This document shows, piece after piece, positions 35,788-45,018 of a DNA stretch of 64,000 nucleotides (within the stretch, counting starts at the first letter, position 1; each line of letters begins with the position of its first letter). The position numbers and the translations under genes are program-made. The stretch covers positions 2,852,001-2,916,000 of the forward strand of contig NZ_CP112866.1 in NCBI RefSeq assembly GCF_026410085.1. The letters run 5' to 3'. The notes beneath the pieces are model-generated. The model ran no database searches. It was not told the DNA's origin and worked only from the letters and a program-made list of their open reading frames with translations. The DNA comes from Pseudomonas quebecensis (lineage in GTDB: Bacteria; Pseudomonadota; Gammaproteobacteria; Pseudomonadales; Pseudomonadaceae).

Positions 35788-38016
35788 ATGATCGCGCCCC
35801 TCACCCGTTCCATGTCCCTCACGCTCGGCCTCTTCAGCGTAACGCTGAGCCCCGGGTCGTTCGCCGAAACCGATGACAGCCACGCGCCACTGCAGCTGAC
35901 CGCCACCCGCATCAGCGCCGACGGCCTGGGCGCCACCACCGAGCACACCGGGGCGTACACCACGGGCTCCATGAGCACCGCCACGCGCTTGAACCTGTCC
36001 GTCAAGGAAACCCCACAGTCGATCTCGGTGATCACCCGCCAGCAGATGGACGACTTCAACCTCAATACCCTGACCGATGTGCTGCGCCAGACCACCGGGA
36101 TCAACGTGCAGCACAACGACTCCGATCGCGTGTCGTATTCTTCCCGTGGCTACGGCATCAACAATTTCCAGATCGACGGGATGCTCAATACGTTCGGCTT
36201 CATGAAGTCCGACGCCGACACCATCATCTACGACCGTATCGAAGTGGTGCGCGGTGCGACGGGCCTGACCACCGGAGCCGGCGATCCTTCGGCCACCGTG
36301 AACATGGTGCGCAAGCGCCCTACAGCCGATTGGCAGGCGAAAACCGGCGTCAGCGGTGCCAGTCATGACAATTACTACAGTTACCTGGACGTCGGCGGCC
36401 CGCTGGCATTCGACGGCCGGCTGCGCGGGCGCACGGTGCTGGCCTACCGCGACAGTCAGTCGTTCCGGGACAACTATGCGCTGCAGCGCTCGGTCGGCTA
36501 CGGCGTTCTGGAGGGTGACCTGTCGGACGATACCGTATTGGCCGTGGGGTTTGATTACCAGGACAAACAGGTGCAAGGCACCTCCTGGGGCACCGTGCCC
36601 TACTGGAACAGCCGGGGCGACAAGGCCAGGCTGCCGCGCTCGACCAACATGGCGGCGCATTGGAGCTCCTGGCCACTGACCGACAAAACCACTTTCGCGA
36701 CCCTGGATCATCGCCTGGCGGGTGACTGGCACCTGAAGGCTGCCTACACCCACCGACAAAGCGACACGGATGGCAAGGTCTACTACGGCGGCGCCGGTTT
36801 TCCCAACGACGACCGCAGCGGCATGACCGCCTGGGCCAGCCATATGCGCGGCACCTCGAGAATGGAAGCCGTTGACCTCAATCTGGCCGGCAGTTATGCG
36901 TTGCTGGGGCGCGAACATGCGCTGATGATGGGCTACGGCGAGGCGGCGCAACGGGACGTTTCGCCATTTATGCGCAGCAGCCTGGACGCGAGTTACTACA
37001 CCATCGACGATTGGAAATACATGGGTGGCATTCCCAAGTTCAGCGACACCGTCACCGACCTCAAGGGCGAACACAGCAGCAAGAAGCAAAAAGCCGGCTA
37101 CCTGGCCACACGCCTGAGCCTCACCGACCGCCTGCACGCTGTGCTGGGCAGCCGCTACGGCAGTTGGGAGCTGGAAAGCGCGTTGCCGACCTACGATGCC
37201 AACGATCAGCTGACGGCCAACGACAAGACACGCCAGACCCACAACGATATGTGGACGCCCTACGCCGGGCTGCTCTATGACCTCACGCCGCAGTACACGG
37301 TGTACGCGAGCTACACCGATATCTTCAAGCCCCAGAGCCTGCGCGATGCCAACAAGAAGTACCTGGAACCGGTGGTGGGCAGTAACTATGAAGTCGGCCT
37401 CAAGGGCAGCCTGCTCAACGAGCGCGTGAACCTGGCGGCTGCGTATTTCTGGAGCACCCAGGATAACGTTGCCGAACGCGACTATTCGGTGGCACCGAAC
37501 CCGGTCACCGGCGAGGAGTACTACACGTCCGGCGGCAAGGGCAACAAAGTCAACGGCTTCGAACTGGAGGTGGCCGGTGAAATCATGCCGGACTGGAACC
37601 TTACAGCCGGGTACACCTACACCCACTCGGTGAACGGCGCGAGCAAACGCAACAATACCGGGCAGCCGCTGAACCTGCTGAAGCTCTCCAGCGCCTACCG
37701 GTTACCCGGCGCGTGGCGTCAACTCACCGTCGGTGGAGCAGTGAATTGGCAAAGCGATTTCTATGATTTCGGCAACCGGCCAACGGGCGAACGCGATGCC
37801 GACGGAAAGCTGATCACCACCCGCGCCAAAATGACCCAGCAGGCTTACACAGTGGTCAACCTGATGTCGCGCTACCAGGTCGACGACCATCTTTCGGCTT
37901 CGCTGAATATCAACAATCTATTTGATAAAAAATATTACGAGCGTGTCGGCTTCTATAACGGTGTTTATTGGGGAGATCCGCGCGCGGTCACGCTGGCATT
38001 GGATTGGACGCTTTAA
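35788..38016 (+). CDS. TonB-dependent siderophore receptor
   Basis: A 742-residue outer-membrane receptor of the FhuE/FpvA-like ferric-siderophore class. The start at 35788 follows AAGGAG by 9 nt. The signal peptide ends around GSFAETD. The plug domain is clear (KETPQSISVITRQQMDDFN, then VVRGATGLTTGAGDPSATVN), and the barrel runs to a terminal ...ALDWTL. There is no N-terminal STN signalling domain, so it is not a sigma-coupled transducer. No siderophore synthesis or inner-membrane uptake genes are adjacent, which suggests use of a foreign siderophore. A Fur box upstream implies iron repression. Confidence 0.92.
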   Translation: MIAPLTRSMSLTLGLFSVTLSPGSFAETDDSHAPLQLTATRISADGLGATTEHTGAYTTGSMSTATRLNLSVKETPQSISVITRQQMDDFNLNTLTDVLRQTTGINVQHNDSDRVSYSSRGYGINNFQIDGMLNTFGFMKSDADTIIYDRIEVVRGATGLTTGAGDPSATVNMVRKRPTADWQAKTGVSGASHDNYYSYLDVGGPLAFDGRLRGRTVLAYRDSQSFRDNYALQRSVGYGVLEGDLSDDTVLAVGFDYQDKQVQGTSWGTVPYWNSRGDKARLPRSTNMAAHWSSWPLTDKTTFATLDHRLAGDWHLKAAYTHRQSDTDGKVYYGGAGFPNDDRSGMTAWASHMRGTSRMEAVDLNLAGSYALLGREHALMMGYGEAAQRDVSPFMRSSLDASYYTIDDWKYMGGIPKFSDTVTDLKGEHSSKKQKAGYLATRLSLTDRLHAVLGSRYGSWELESALPTYDANDQLTANDKTRQTHNDMWTPYAGLLYDLTPQYTVYASYTDIFKPQSLRDANKKYLEPVVGSNYEVGLKGSLLNERVNLAAAYFWSTQDNVAERDYSVAPNPVTGEEYYTSGGKGNKVNGFELEVAGEIMPDWNLTAGYTYTHSVNGASKRNNTGQPLNLLKLSSAYRLPGAWRQLTVGGAVNWQSDFYDFGNRPTGERDADGKLITTRAKMTQQAYTVVNLMSRYQVDDHLSASLNINNLFDKKYYERVGFYNGVYWGDPRAVTLALDWTL

Positions 38017-38030
38017 ACCAGGAAGCCTAA

Positions 38031-38047
38031 GTTAAGGGAAGATTAAC
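38031..38047 (-). promoter_or_regulatory. Paired TTAA half-sites (second box)
   Basis: GTTAAG-N5-ATTAAC, read on the minus strand as GTTAAT-N5-CTTAAC, resembles the box at 38064 in the opposite orientation. Confidence 0.3.
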
Positions 38048-38063
38048 TTCCGGCCCGCTCTAC

Positions 38064-38080
38064 GTTAATTCCCACTTAAT
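38064..38080 (+). promoter_or_regulatory. PmrA/OmpR-type direct-repeat box and promoter of the small secreted protein
   Basis: GTTAAT-N5-CTTAAT matches the PmrA half-site pattern (YTTAAK twice, 5 nt apart) in all but the first base. A -10-like CATAGT begins 10 bp after it (38091), the spacing expected when the activator covers the -35 region. The gene start is 67 bp further on. Confidence 0.45.
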
Positions 38081-38157
38081 AAGTTACCGGCATAGTCGCC
38101 CCATGAATCTGATCATGACATGACCGGATACCGATTACTGTTAATGGGAAAACCACG

Positions 38158-38379
38158 ATGAAATGCTCCACCCTGATATTTGCCGGCCTGATGACGCTGA
38201 CCTCCGCCGCCGCCTTTGCCGAAGGCGGCTCCGAGCGTTCCAAGGCGTTCTATGACAACTTCACCTTCATTCAGCAGCAGGCTCACGGCGCTACCCAACA
38301 AACCGCGTCCGCCGATGGCAAAGACTTCAAAAAAGCAACGGTGGAACAATCCACCACCGAGCAACAACCCAAGAGTTGA
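38158..38379 (+). CDS. Small secreted protein of unknown function
   Basis: A 73-residue precursor. The signal peptide MKCSTLIFAGLMTLTSAAAFA is followed by about 52 residues of polar, Gln/Ser/Thr-rich sequence (FYDNFTFIQQQAHGATQQTA, ending TEQQPKS) with no cysteine or fold that I recognise. It is preceded by paired TTAA boxes and followed by a strong terminator, so it is a separate transcription unit. It does not depend on the TonB receptor promoter. Confidence 0.85.
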   Translation: MKCSTLIFAGLMTLTSAAAFAEGGSERSKAFYDNFTFIQQQAHGATQQTASADGKDFKKATVEQSTTEQQPKS

Positions 38380-38442
38380 TTTAATCCTTAGTTAATCCGC
38401 AACACGCTCTGCCATTACGCTCCTTTGGCAACAGTGAACTTT

Positions 38443-38469
38443 GGCGCCATGCATTGGCGCCTTTTTTTT
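38443..38469 (+). terminator. Intrinsic terminator after the small secreted protein gene
   Basis: GGCGCCA/TGGCGCC forms a 7-bp stem with a TGCAT loop and is followed by eight T residues. Confidence 0.93.
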
Positions 38470-38477
38470 GCCGGAAT

Positions 38478-38972
38478 TTAATTAAGCGATTTATTCCAGA
38501 ACAGCATGCGGCCATGGGCCGGGTCGAACATGCCTGCCTCAAAGCCGAACTTGCGGTAAGCCGATTGCGCCACGTCGTTACCTTCAAGAACTTCCAGGGT
38601 GATTTTGCAGCACCCGCGCTGCCTGGCGATTTCCTCGACCTTCTGCAGCATTTTCTGACTCAATCCCAGCCCTCGAAAACCCTCCATCACCACCACGTCA
38701 TGGACATTGACCAACGGCCGGCATGCGAAGGTGGAAAAACCTTCAAAACAATTGACCAGCCCCGCAGGCTCACCGCCGACAAACGCCAGCACACTGAACG
38801 CATGCGGCCGTTTGGCCAGCTCCGCCGGCAGCTGCTCCAACAGATCGCGTGGCAGGCTGTGCCCGCCACCCATGGGGCCTTCGGCGTAATGGTTAAGTAC
38901 CAGGGCAATCGCCTCGGCATGCACGGCGTTGGTATAGCTGGCTTGCAGCACCAGGATGTCAGGGGTGTCCAT
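38478..38972 (-). CDS. GNAT-family N-acetyltransferase
   Basis: A 164-residue acetyltransferase of the GNAT fold. The start is at MDTPDILVLQASYTN, with GAGGA upstream. The acetyl-CoA binding loop is VVMEGFRGLGLSQKMLQKVEE (quoted core GFRGLGLSQKML), and the C-terminal strand is SAYRKFGFEAGMFDPAHGR. The acceptor is unknown. It is a single gene convergent with the small secreted protein. Confidence 0.9.
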   Translation of the reverse strand: MDTPDILVLQASYTNAVHAEAIALVLNHYAEGPMGGGHSLPRDLLEQLPAELAKRPHAFSVLAFVGGEPAGLVNCFEGFSTFACRPLVNVHDVVVMEGFRGLGLSQKMLQKVEEIARQRGCCKITLEVLEGNDVAQSAYRKFGFEAGMFDPAHGRMLFWNKSLN

Positions 38973-39145
38973 TTCCGTCCTCGATAGCAACAACTAGGGA
39001 ATCAGCTCCCTTTGAGGGCACGATTGTAAGCATGGAGTCGGCGGGAGATGAAGGAGATTAACTACAAATACCTGCGTGAAAGCGCGAAGGCTTCATGGGC
39101 ACAAAGCCGTCGATGGCGGGTCGTTACGGACGGGTCCTACGGATA

Positions 39146-40249
39146 TCAGCCGAAACGCCGCAGCTGCATTTCCTGTAAACGGCTCAGGGTGCGACGGAAG
39201 GGAAACTCCAGGTAGCCCTCGGTATACAGGCGCTCCAGCGGTACTCGGGCCTCGAGGTACAACGGCACCTTGCGGTCATAACACTCGTCCACCAAGGCGA
39301 TAAAGCGGCGCACGCTGTCGTCGTGCACCGACAAAGCAGGCAGTTCGCGGTCACCGGCCAGAACGCGCTGGGCCGCGTCTTCGGTACCACGGGCAATCCG
39401 GCCCGGCCGTCGTTGCGCACTCAACTCAGGTACCTCGCCGAGCAGAATCGCCTCGAAGCGATCGCACAACAGCATAAAATCCATCGCCGCCAAGGGTTGC
39501 TCGCACAGGTCGACATAGCGGCACCAGAGCACGTGTTCGCTGGCCTGTACGGTGGCGATACTGCGATGCCCCACATCGAGCGGCCCGCGAGTCAGCGCCT
39601 GCCCTTCGGCCAATCGTTCGAATACCTCGGCGAGTACCTCGGGCTGGTTGACCCAATAGCGCTGCTGGGCAACGCCGGGGTGCAAACGGTGATCTTCACT
39701 GCCGTCCACCGCCACCACCTGCATATGCCGCTTGAGCGCCGCAATGCCCGGCAGCAGGCGTTCACGATTGAAGCCATCGGCATACAACTGATCGGGTGGC
39801 TGGTTGGAGGTGCAGACCATGACCACGCCCTGCTCAAACATGACCTGAAACAACCGGCCGAGGATTATCGCGTCGCCGATGTCACTGACGAACAACTCAT
39901 CGAAGCACAGCACCCGCACTTCCCGGCTCAACTCCCGCGCCAATGCCTGCAGCGGATCCGGCGTACCGCTCAACTGGAACAAACGCTGGTGCACCCATCC
40001 CATGAAATGATGAAAGTGCTGGCGGCGCGCGGGTACGCGCAGGCTTTGATGGAACTGGTCCATTAACCAGGTTTTACCACGCCCCACCGGGCCCCACAGG
40101 TAAACGCCGCTGAGGGATGAGCGGCCCTGATGCAGAGCCTGATGACACGCTTGCAGGGCCTCGACCGCGCGGCGCTGAGCGACGTCGGTAACAAAACCCT
40201 GTTGGTGGATGGCGTGGTGGTAGGCCGCGAGCGGCGAGTCGAAAGTCAT
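39146..40249 (-). CDS. zapE: ZapE-type (AFG1-like) ATPase
   Basis: A 367-residue P-loop ATPase of the AFG1/ZapE family. Walker A is GPVGRGKT (53-60) and the Walker B region is VLCFDELFVSDIGDA. ZapE in E. coli binds FtsZ and acts late in division under stress. Pseudomonas genomes often have a second ZapE-like paralogue; which copy this is cannot be told from the window. The SnoaL-like gene ends 15 bp upstream on the same strand and the two are probably co-transcribed. Confidence 0.85.
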   Translation of the reverse strand: MTFDSPLAAYHHAIHQQGFVTDVAQRRAVEALQACHQALHQGRSSLSGVYLWGPVGRGKTWLMDQFHQSLRVPARRQHFHHFMGWVHQRLFQLSGTPDPLQALARELSREVRVLCFDELFVSDIGDAIILGRLFQVMFEQGVVMVCTSNQPPDQLYADGFNRERLLPGIAALKRHMQVVAVDGSEDHRLHPGVAQQRYWVNQPEVLAEVFERLAEGQALTRGPLDVGHRSIATVQASEHVLWCRYVDLCEQPLAAMDFMLLCDRFEAILLGEVPELSAQRRPGRIARGTEDAAQRVLAGDRELPALSVHDDSVRRFIALVDECYDRKVPLYLEARVPLERLYTEGYLEFPFRRTLSRLQEMQLRRFG

Positions 40250-40264
40250 GCCCGCCAGTATGAC

Positions 40265-40600
40265 CTACACGGAAATGTCCAGGCGTGAAATCTTACCCTG
40301 CTCGTTCAGGCGAAAGGTGTAGCGCAGCTCCAACGGGCTGCCTGGGAAATTACCCGACACCACGTTGCGCACCAGTATCTTGCCGGTGCGATGTTGCACA
40401 TTGAGCACCTCGACCCTTGGCTGATAGCGGTGCGCCGTGTCTTGCATCCAGCGCGCAATGGCAGCCGTGCCGACAAGGTGCCCGCCGTCATCGAACACAT
40501 TGGCATCTTCGGCAAACCATTGGGCAACGGTCGAGGTGTCGCGGGTATTGGCGGCCTCAAGATAGGCGGCGATGGCCGGGGCCAACTCGGGAAGGGACAT
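40265..40600 (-). CDS. SnoaL/NTF2-like protein
   Basis: A 111-residue NTF2-fold protein. The start at MSLPELAPAIAAYLEAANTR has AAGGAG 8 nt upstream. Typical phrases are FAEDANVFDDGGHLVGTAAI, ARWMQDTAHRYQPRVEVLNV and RYTFRLNEQGKISRLDI. Members include small ketosteroid-isomerase-like enzymes and binding proteins; no activity can be assigned. It follows the WYL regulator gene by 51 bp and precedes zapE. Confidence 0.85.
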   Translation of the reverse strand: MSLPELAPAIAAYLEAANTRDTSTVAQWFAEDANVFDDGGHLVGTAAIARWMQDTAHRYQPRVEVLNVQHRTGKILVRNVVSGNFPGSPLELRYTFRLNEQGKISRLDISV

Positions 40601-40651
40601 GGCACAACTCCTTTTGGTCAATTTTGCAGGCCATGTTAAGCCGCGGTTGTG

Positions 40652-41368
40652 TCAGTTTTTGTCAGGAGTGAACTGGCCGCTCTCATTACTTTCCATCTGC
40701 TTGCGCCAGGCCCGCAGCCAGTCGCTGCGACGCCCTGGATAGCGTTCGCCACGGGCCTCGGCGCTGGCCACGCGGTCAGTGCGAAAGGTGCGATAGGCGC
40801 CGCGCAGTTCACACCACGCGACAATCACCCGTACCTCATTCAGAAAGCCCAGGGCCAGTGGCCAGATCAGGCGGTGGCTTTGGGTTTGGCTGGCGTCCGC
40901 ATAATCAATGTGCAACTTGGCCTGGCCGCGTATCGCTTCGCGAAACACATTCAACGGCACACGGTTTTCCGGATAGCCGAAACCCGGCGGTCCCGGCAGT
41001 ACGGTCGGGTTGCGTAAGGCTTCCTGGGCGGCCGGGTCCAGCACATCGGCGATCTTCGCCAGTGCGTTGGCGGCGGCGCGGCTGAGCACGTCGTCGCCGC
41101 GCTGATCCACATAACGCAACCCCAATACGATCGCCTCGGTTTCCTCGGCATTGAGCATCAGTGGCGGGAGGAACAGGCCGCTGCGCAACACATACCCTAC
41201 CCCGGCTTCGCCGAAGATGGGGGCACCCAGCGCGGTCAACTCAGCGATGTCGCGGTACAACGTGCGCTCGGACACCTCCAGCTGCGCAGCCAGCACGGCA
41301 GCCGTCACCGGGCGCTTTCGGCCACGCAGGGCCTGCAATAAGGTCAATAAACGAGTGGTGCGCGACAC
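40652..41368 (-). CDS. YafY-type HTH/WYL-domain transcriptional regulator
   Basis: A 238-residue regulator. The N-terminal DeoR-like HTH is LRGRKRPVTAAVLAAQLEVS followed by ERTLYRDIAELTALGAPI. A WYL domain follows (KLHIDYADASQTQSHRLIWP, then LALGFLNEVRVIVAWCELRG, where the WYL triad is altered). It is on the same strand as the SnoaL-like gene and probably controls it. The ligand is unknown. Confidence 0.9.
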   Translation of the reverse strand: MSRTTRLLTLLQALRGRKRPVTAAVLAAQLEVSERTLYRDIAELTALGAPIFGEAGVGYVLRSGLFLPPLMLNAEETEAIVLGLRYVDQRGDDVLSRAAANALAKIADVLDPAAQEALRNPTVLPGPPGFGYPENRVPLNVFREAIRGQAKLHIDYADASQTQSHRLIWPLALGFLNEVRVIVAWCELRGAYRTFRTDRVASAEARGERYPGRRSDWLRAWRKQMESNESGQFTPDKN

Positions 41369-41520
41369 GTTGATGACTCAGGCGGGGAAGGAAGCCGCAG
41401 CTTAGCATTTACTCCTGACAGAACATGTCAGGAGCAAATGGCTGCGGTTTTTCTGGGTCGGTGGGTGTTTTTGATAGGGCTGCTTCGCAGCGCGGCGCGA
41501 AGCGGCAACTCACCCCGCCC

Positions 41521-44178
41521 TTACGCCAGACTCTTGCTGACCACCTCGAACACATCGCTGGACAGACCGCCGGACGCAAGGATGCGCTCCAGTTCGGCCT
41601 TCATCAGCGCCTGGCGCGCGCTGTCGTATTTACGCCAGCGAGTCAGTGGCGCCAGTTGGCGCGAGGCGATCTGGGGGTTAAAGCCGTTCAACTGGATCAC
41701 CAGGTCCGCCAGGAAGCGATAACCCGAACCGTCCGCCGCGTGGAAGTTGATCAGGTTCTGCCCGGCAAAGGCGCCGATCAGCGCCCGCACCTTGTTCGGG
41801 TTCTTGAGAGTGAACGCCGGGTGTTCCATCAACGCTTTGACCCGGGCCAGCCCGCCTGGCTGGGTGCTACCCGCCTGCACGCTGAACCACTGGTCCATGA
41901 CCAGCGGGTTGTCCTTGAAGTTCTCGGCGAACACCGCCAACGCCTGGGCTTTTTCCGCTTCGAACGGAGAATTGACCAGCACTGCCAGCGCTGTCAGGCG
42001 TTCGGTCATGTTGTCACACGCCTCGAACTGCTCCAGGGTGGCCGCCAGCACTTCGGATTTGCCACTGAGCATCAGGTAGGACAACGCGATGTTCTGCAAG
42101 GCGCGTCGTGCAAAGTGCTCGGCCGACGCCACATAAGGCGTTTGCCGCGACAGTTCGCGATTGGCCTGGTAACGCAGCCACAGGGTTTCGAACACATGAT
42201 CGGCCAGTTGCTTGCGTGCAAATTCGCGGGCCGCGTGAATGGCGTCCACATCGGCCACTTCGCTGATTTCCGTGAGGTAAGCTTCGCTGGGCAACGAGAG
42301 CATTTCTGCGACCATGGCCTGGTCCAGGGTTTCGTCCATCAGCACCGTGCGCAGCGCGTCGATCAGACGCTGATCCAACTGCAGCGGCTGACCGGCCTGA
42401 TGCTGCCCGATCAGTTCCTGCAATACCTGCACCGAGAGTTGCTGGCCGGCATCCCAACGGTTGAAGCCGTCGCTGTCGTGCTGCATCAGGAACATCAGCT
42501 GATCGCGGCTGTAGGGGAAGCTCAGCTTCACCGGCGCCGAGAAACCACGCAGCAGCGACGGCAATGGCTGCTCGGCGATATCGACGAAGGTGAAGGTCTG
42601 TTCGGCCTGCGTCACCGACAGCACGCGAGAGGTGCCGGCGGCGGCGGCCTCACCTGCCAGGCGCAGCGGGAGGTCGGCGCCGTTGCCGTCCAGCAGGCCC
42701 AACGCCACCGGGATTACGAATGGCAGCTTTTCCATCTTGTCCGGGGTGGGTGGGCAGCTCTGGCGGAAGGTCAGGCTGTAGGTTTTGGCGGCGGCATCGT
42801 AGGACTCACTCACCGCCAGACGCGGCGTGCCGGCCTGGCTGTACCAGCGCTTGAACTGGCTGAGGTCCACGTTATTGGCGTCTTCCATGGCCTTGATGAA
42901 ATCGTCGCAGGTCACGGCCTGGCCGTCATGACGTTCGAAGTACAGGTCGCTGCCCTTACGGAAACCTTCGGCGCCGAGCAAGGTGTGGATCATGCCGACC
43001 ACTTCCGAGCCCTTTTCGTACACGGTCAAGGTGTAGAAGTTGGAGATCTCGATAAAGCTGTCCGGGCGCACCGCGTGAGCCATGGGGCCGGCGTCTTCGG
43101 CGAACTGATGGGTACGCAGGTAGGCCACGTCCTGGATACGCTTGACCGTCGCCGAGTTCATATCGGCGGAAAAGCCCGAGTCACGGAACACGGTAAAGCC
43201 TTCCTTGAGCGACAGCTGGAACCAGTCGCGGCAGGTCACGCGGTTGCCCGACCAGTTGTGAAAGTATTCGTGGGCGACAATCGCCTCGACCCGCTGGTGC
43301 GCGGCGTCGGTGGCGGTTTCGGCGCGGGCCAGCACGGCGCTGGAATTGAAGATATTGAGGCCTTTGTTCTCCATGGCGCCCATGTTGAAATCGTTGACCG
43401 CCACGATCATGAAGATGTCGAGGTCGTACTCGCGGCCGTAGGTTTCTTCGTCCCAGCGCATGGATTTTTTCAGGCTGGTCATGGCGTGTTGGCACTTGTC
43501 GATGTTTTCCGGCTCGACGTAGATGCGCAGCGCCACTTCCCGCCCGGTCATGGTGGTGAAGCTGTCTTCGACGCACCACAGGTCACCGGCCACCAGGGCG
43601 AAAAGGTACGCGGGCTTCTTGAACGGGTCTTCCCAGGTCGCCCAGTGGCGGCCGTCTTCACCAGGGCCGCTGGCGATCGGGTTGCCGTTGGAGAGCAGCA
43701 CCGGGTAGCTGTGCTGCTCAGCGATGACCGTGGTGGTGAACCTGCTCATCACATCCGGGCGGTCAAGGTAGTAAGTGATCTTGCGAAAGCCCTCGGCTTC
43801 GCACTGGGTGCAGAACATACCGCCGGATTTGTACAGGCCTTCCAGCGCGGTGTTGGTTTCCGGGTGGATGCGCACGCTGGTGTCGACGGTGAACGTTTCA
43901 CGGGTCGGCTGCAGGGTCAAGTGGCTGTCCGTCAGCTGATAGTCGGCCTCGGTCAGTTCCTTGTCACCCAGATTGACGCTCAACAGCTCCAGTTGCTGGC
44001 CATCCAGCACCAGCGGCGGCAGGCCGGCGCCACGCTCGGGGTTGCGGCGCATCACCAGCTGCGCGTGGACCAGACTGTGGTCCTCGAACAACTCGAAGGT
44101 CAGGTGCGTCTCGTCGATCAGGTAGTCCGGCGCCTGATAGTCCTTCAGGTAAATCATCTTCGGTTGTTCGGTGCGCAT
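41521..44178 (-). CDS. pepN: Aminopeptidase N (M1 family)
   Basis: An 885-residue cytoplasmic zinc aminopeptidase. The start MRTEQPKMIYLKDYQAPDYL is preferred over an ATG three codons earlier because AAGGA lies 8 nt before it. The M1 motifs are GAMENKG (substrate amino-end site) and HEYFHNW (about 303-307) followed by the second zinc-ligand Glu in LKEGFTVFRD. The length matches bacterial PepN (about 870). It begins a minus-strand core block (pepN, DUF2797, DUF1315, rhomboid, phosphatase, nadK) kept in Pseudomonas. Confidence 0.97.
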   Translation of the reverse strand: MRTEQPKMIYLKDYQAPDYLIDETHLTFELFEDHSLVHAQLVMRRNPERGAGLPPLVLDGQQLELLSVNLGDKELTEADYQLTDSHLTLQPTRETFTVDTSVRIHPETNTALEGLYKSGGMFCTQCEAEGFRKITYYLDRPDVMSRFTTTVIAEQHSYPVLLSNGNPIASGPGEDGRHWATWEDPFKKPAYLFALVAGDLWCVEDSFTTMTGREVALRIYVEPENIDKCQHAMTSLKKSMRWDEETYGREYDLDIFMIVAVNDFNMGAMENKGLNIFNSSAVLARAETATDAAHQRVEAIVAHEYFHNWSGNRVTCRDWFQLSLKEGFTVFRDSGFSADMNSATVKRIQDVAYLRTHQFAEDAGPMAHAVRPDSFIEISNFYTLTVYEKGSEVVGMIHTLLGAEGFRKGSDLYFERHDGQAVTCDDFIKAMEDANNVDLSQFKRWYSQAGTPRLAVSESYDAAAKTYSLTFRQSCPPTPDKMEKLPFVIPVALGLLDGNGADLPLRLAGEAAAAGTSRVLSVTQAEQTFTFVDIAEQPLPSLLRGFSAPVKLSFPYSRDQLMFLMQHDSDGFNRWDAGQQLSVQVLQELIGQHQAGQPLQLDQRLIDALRTVLMDETLDQAMVAEMLSLPSEAYLTEISEVADVDAIHAAREFARKQLADHVFETLWLRYQANRELSRQTPYVASAEHFARRALQNIALSYLMLSGKSEVLAATLEQFEACDNMTERLTALAVLVNSPFEAEKAQALAVFAENFKDNPLVMDQWFSVQAGSTQPGGLARVKALMEHPAFTLKNPNKVRALIGAFAGQNLINFHAADGSGYRFLADLVIQLNGFNPQIASRQLAPLTRWRKYDSARQALMKAELERILASGGLSSDVFEVVSKSLA

Positions 44179-44191
44179 GGTGAGCATCCTT

Positions 44192-44989
44192 CTACTGATG
44201 CACGGCGAGCTGGTAGGCCGTGTACTTGCGAATATTGATAACGCCGGTGTCGAAGATCAGGTATTGGCCTTTGATCCCCAACAGCGTGCCTTCGGCAATC
44301 GGGTTCTTGTCCAGGTTGAAGCTGACGATCTTGGCCGGGTACTGCTCGACCGGATAGCGAATTTCGATCGGTTCGACGTCGGCAATGGTTTGGATGGCCT
44401 GCAGGCCAAAGCGTTCCTGCAAACCCAGCAGGCCCTCGGCGCAGGTGGCGAATAGATCGTCACGCACTTGCTTGAGGTTCACGCTGGCGGCGTCGCCCTT
44501 GAGCAATGCCCGCCAATTGGTCTTATCGGCCACCTGACTGCGAAACAAGTCTTCGACAAAACCGGACTGCTGGCGCGTGGCCACGCGCATGATCGGTAAC
44601 GCTTGGCTGGCGCCCTGATCCAGCCAACGCGTCGGCAACTGGGTGGCGCGAGTGATGCCGACCTTGATCCCGGAGGAATTGGCCAGGTACACCACGTGGT
44701 CGGTCATGCAGAACTGCTCGCCCCAGCCCGGATCGCGGCAGGTGCCGGCGTCGTAATGGCAGCGCTCGGGGCTCATGATGCACAGGTCGCATTGGGCCAG
44801 TTTGGTCATGCACGGGTAGCAATAGCCCTGGCTGAAACTGGTCTTGGTCCTGCGTCCGCAATGGCTGCAATGAATGGCACCGAGGTATTCCAGGCGCACG
44901 TGGGTGCCGATCAACGGGTTGACCGGCACCTCGGTATCGCCCAGGCGAAACGCATATTGAACGGTCGGTTCACCGAGTTTCGCCGACAT
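44192..44989 (-). CDS. DUF2797 zinc-ribbon protein
   Basis: A 265-residue protein of the DUF2797 family. The start at MSAKLGEPTVQYAFRLGDTE was chosen because the 70 codons above it overlap the DUF1315 gene. It carries several Cys pairs that look like zinc ribbons (CSHCGRR, CYPCMTKLAQCDLC, CHYDAGTCRDPGW). A later GIY-YIG-like patch follows (VYLANSSGIKVGITRATQLP). The function is unknown. It lies 13 bp before pepN in transcription order. Confidence 0.88.
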   Translation of the reverse strand: MSAKLGEPTVQYAFRLGDTEVPVNPLIGTHVRLEYLGAIHCSHCGRRTKTSFSQGYCYPCMTKLAQCDLCIMSPERCHYDAGTCRDPGWGEQFCMTDHVVYLANSSGIKVGITRATQLPTRWLDQGASQALPIMRVATRQQSGFVEDLFRSQVADKTNWRALLKGDAASVNLKQVRDDLFATCAEGLLGLQERFGLQAIQTIADVEPIEIRYPVEQYPAKIVSFNLDKNPIAEGTLLGIKGQYLIFDTGVINIRKYTAYQLAVHQ

Positions 44990-45018
44990 TTTACTGACTG
45001 CACCGCGCCCAATTTCAA

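Noticed and set aside
41480..41515. Imperfect GC hairpin just after the pepN stop
   Set aside because: The stem has a mismatch and a large loop and lacks a U tract on the pepN strand, so I do not call a terminator.
41425..44238. A 937-codon open frame on the plus strand opposite pepN
   Set aside because: It is an antisense shadow caused by high GC3; pepN carries full M1 motifs in the opposite strand, and the plus frame shows no domain, ribosome site or sensible composition.
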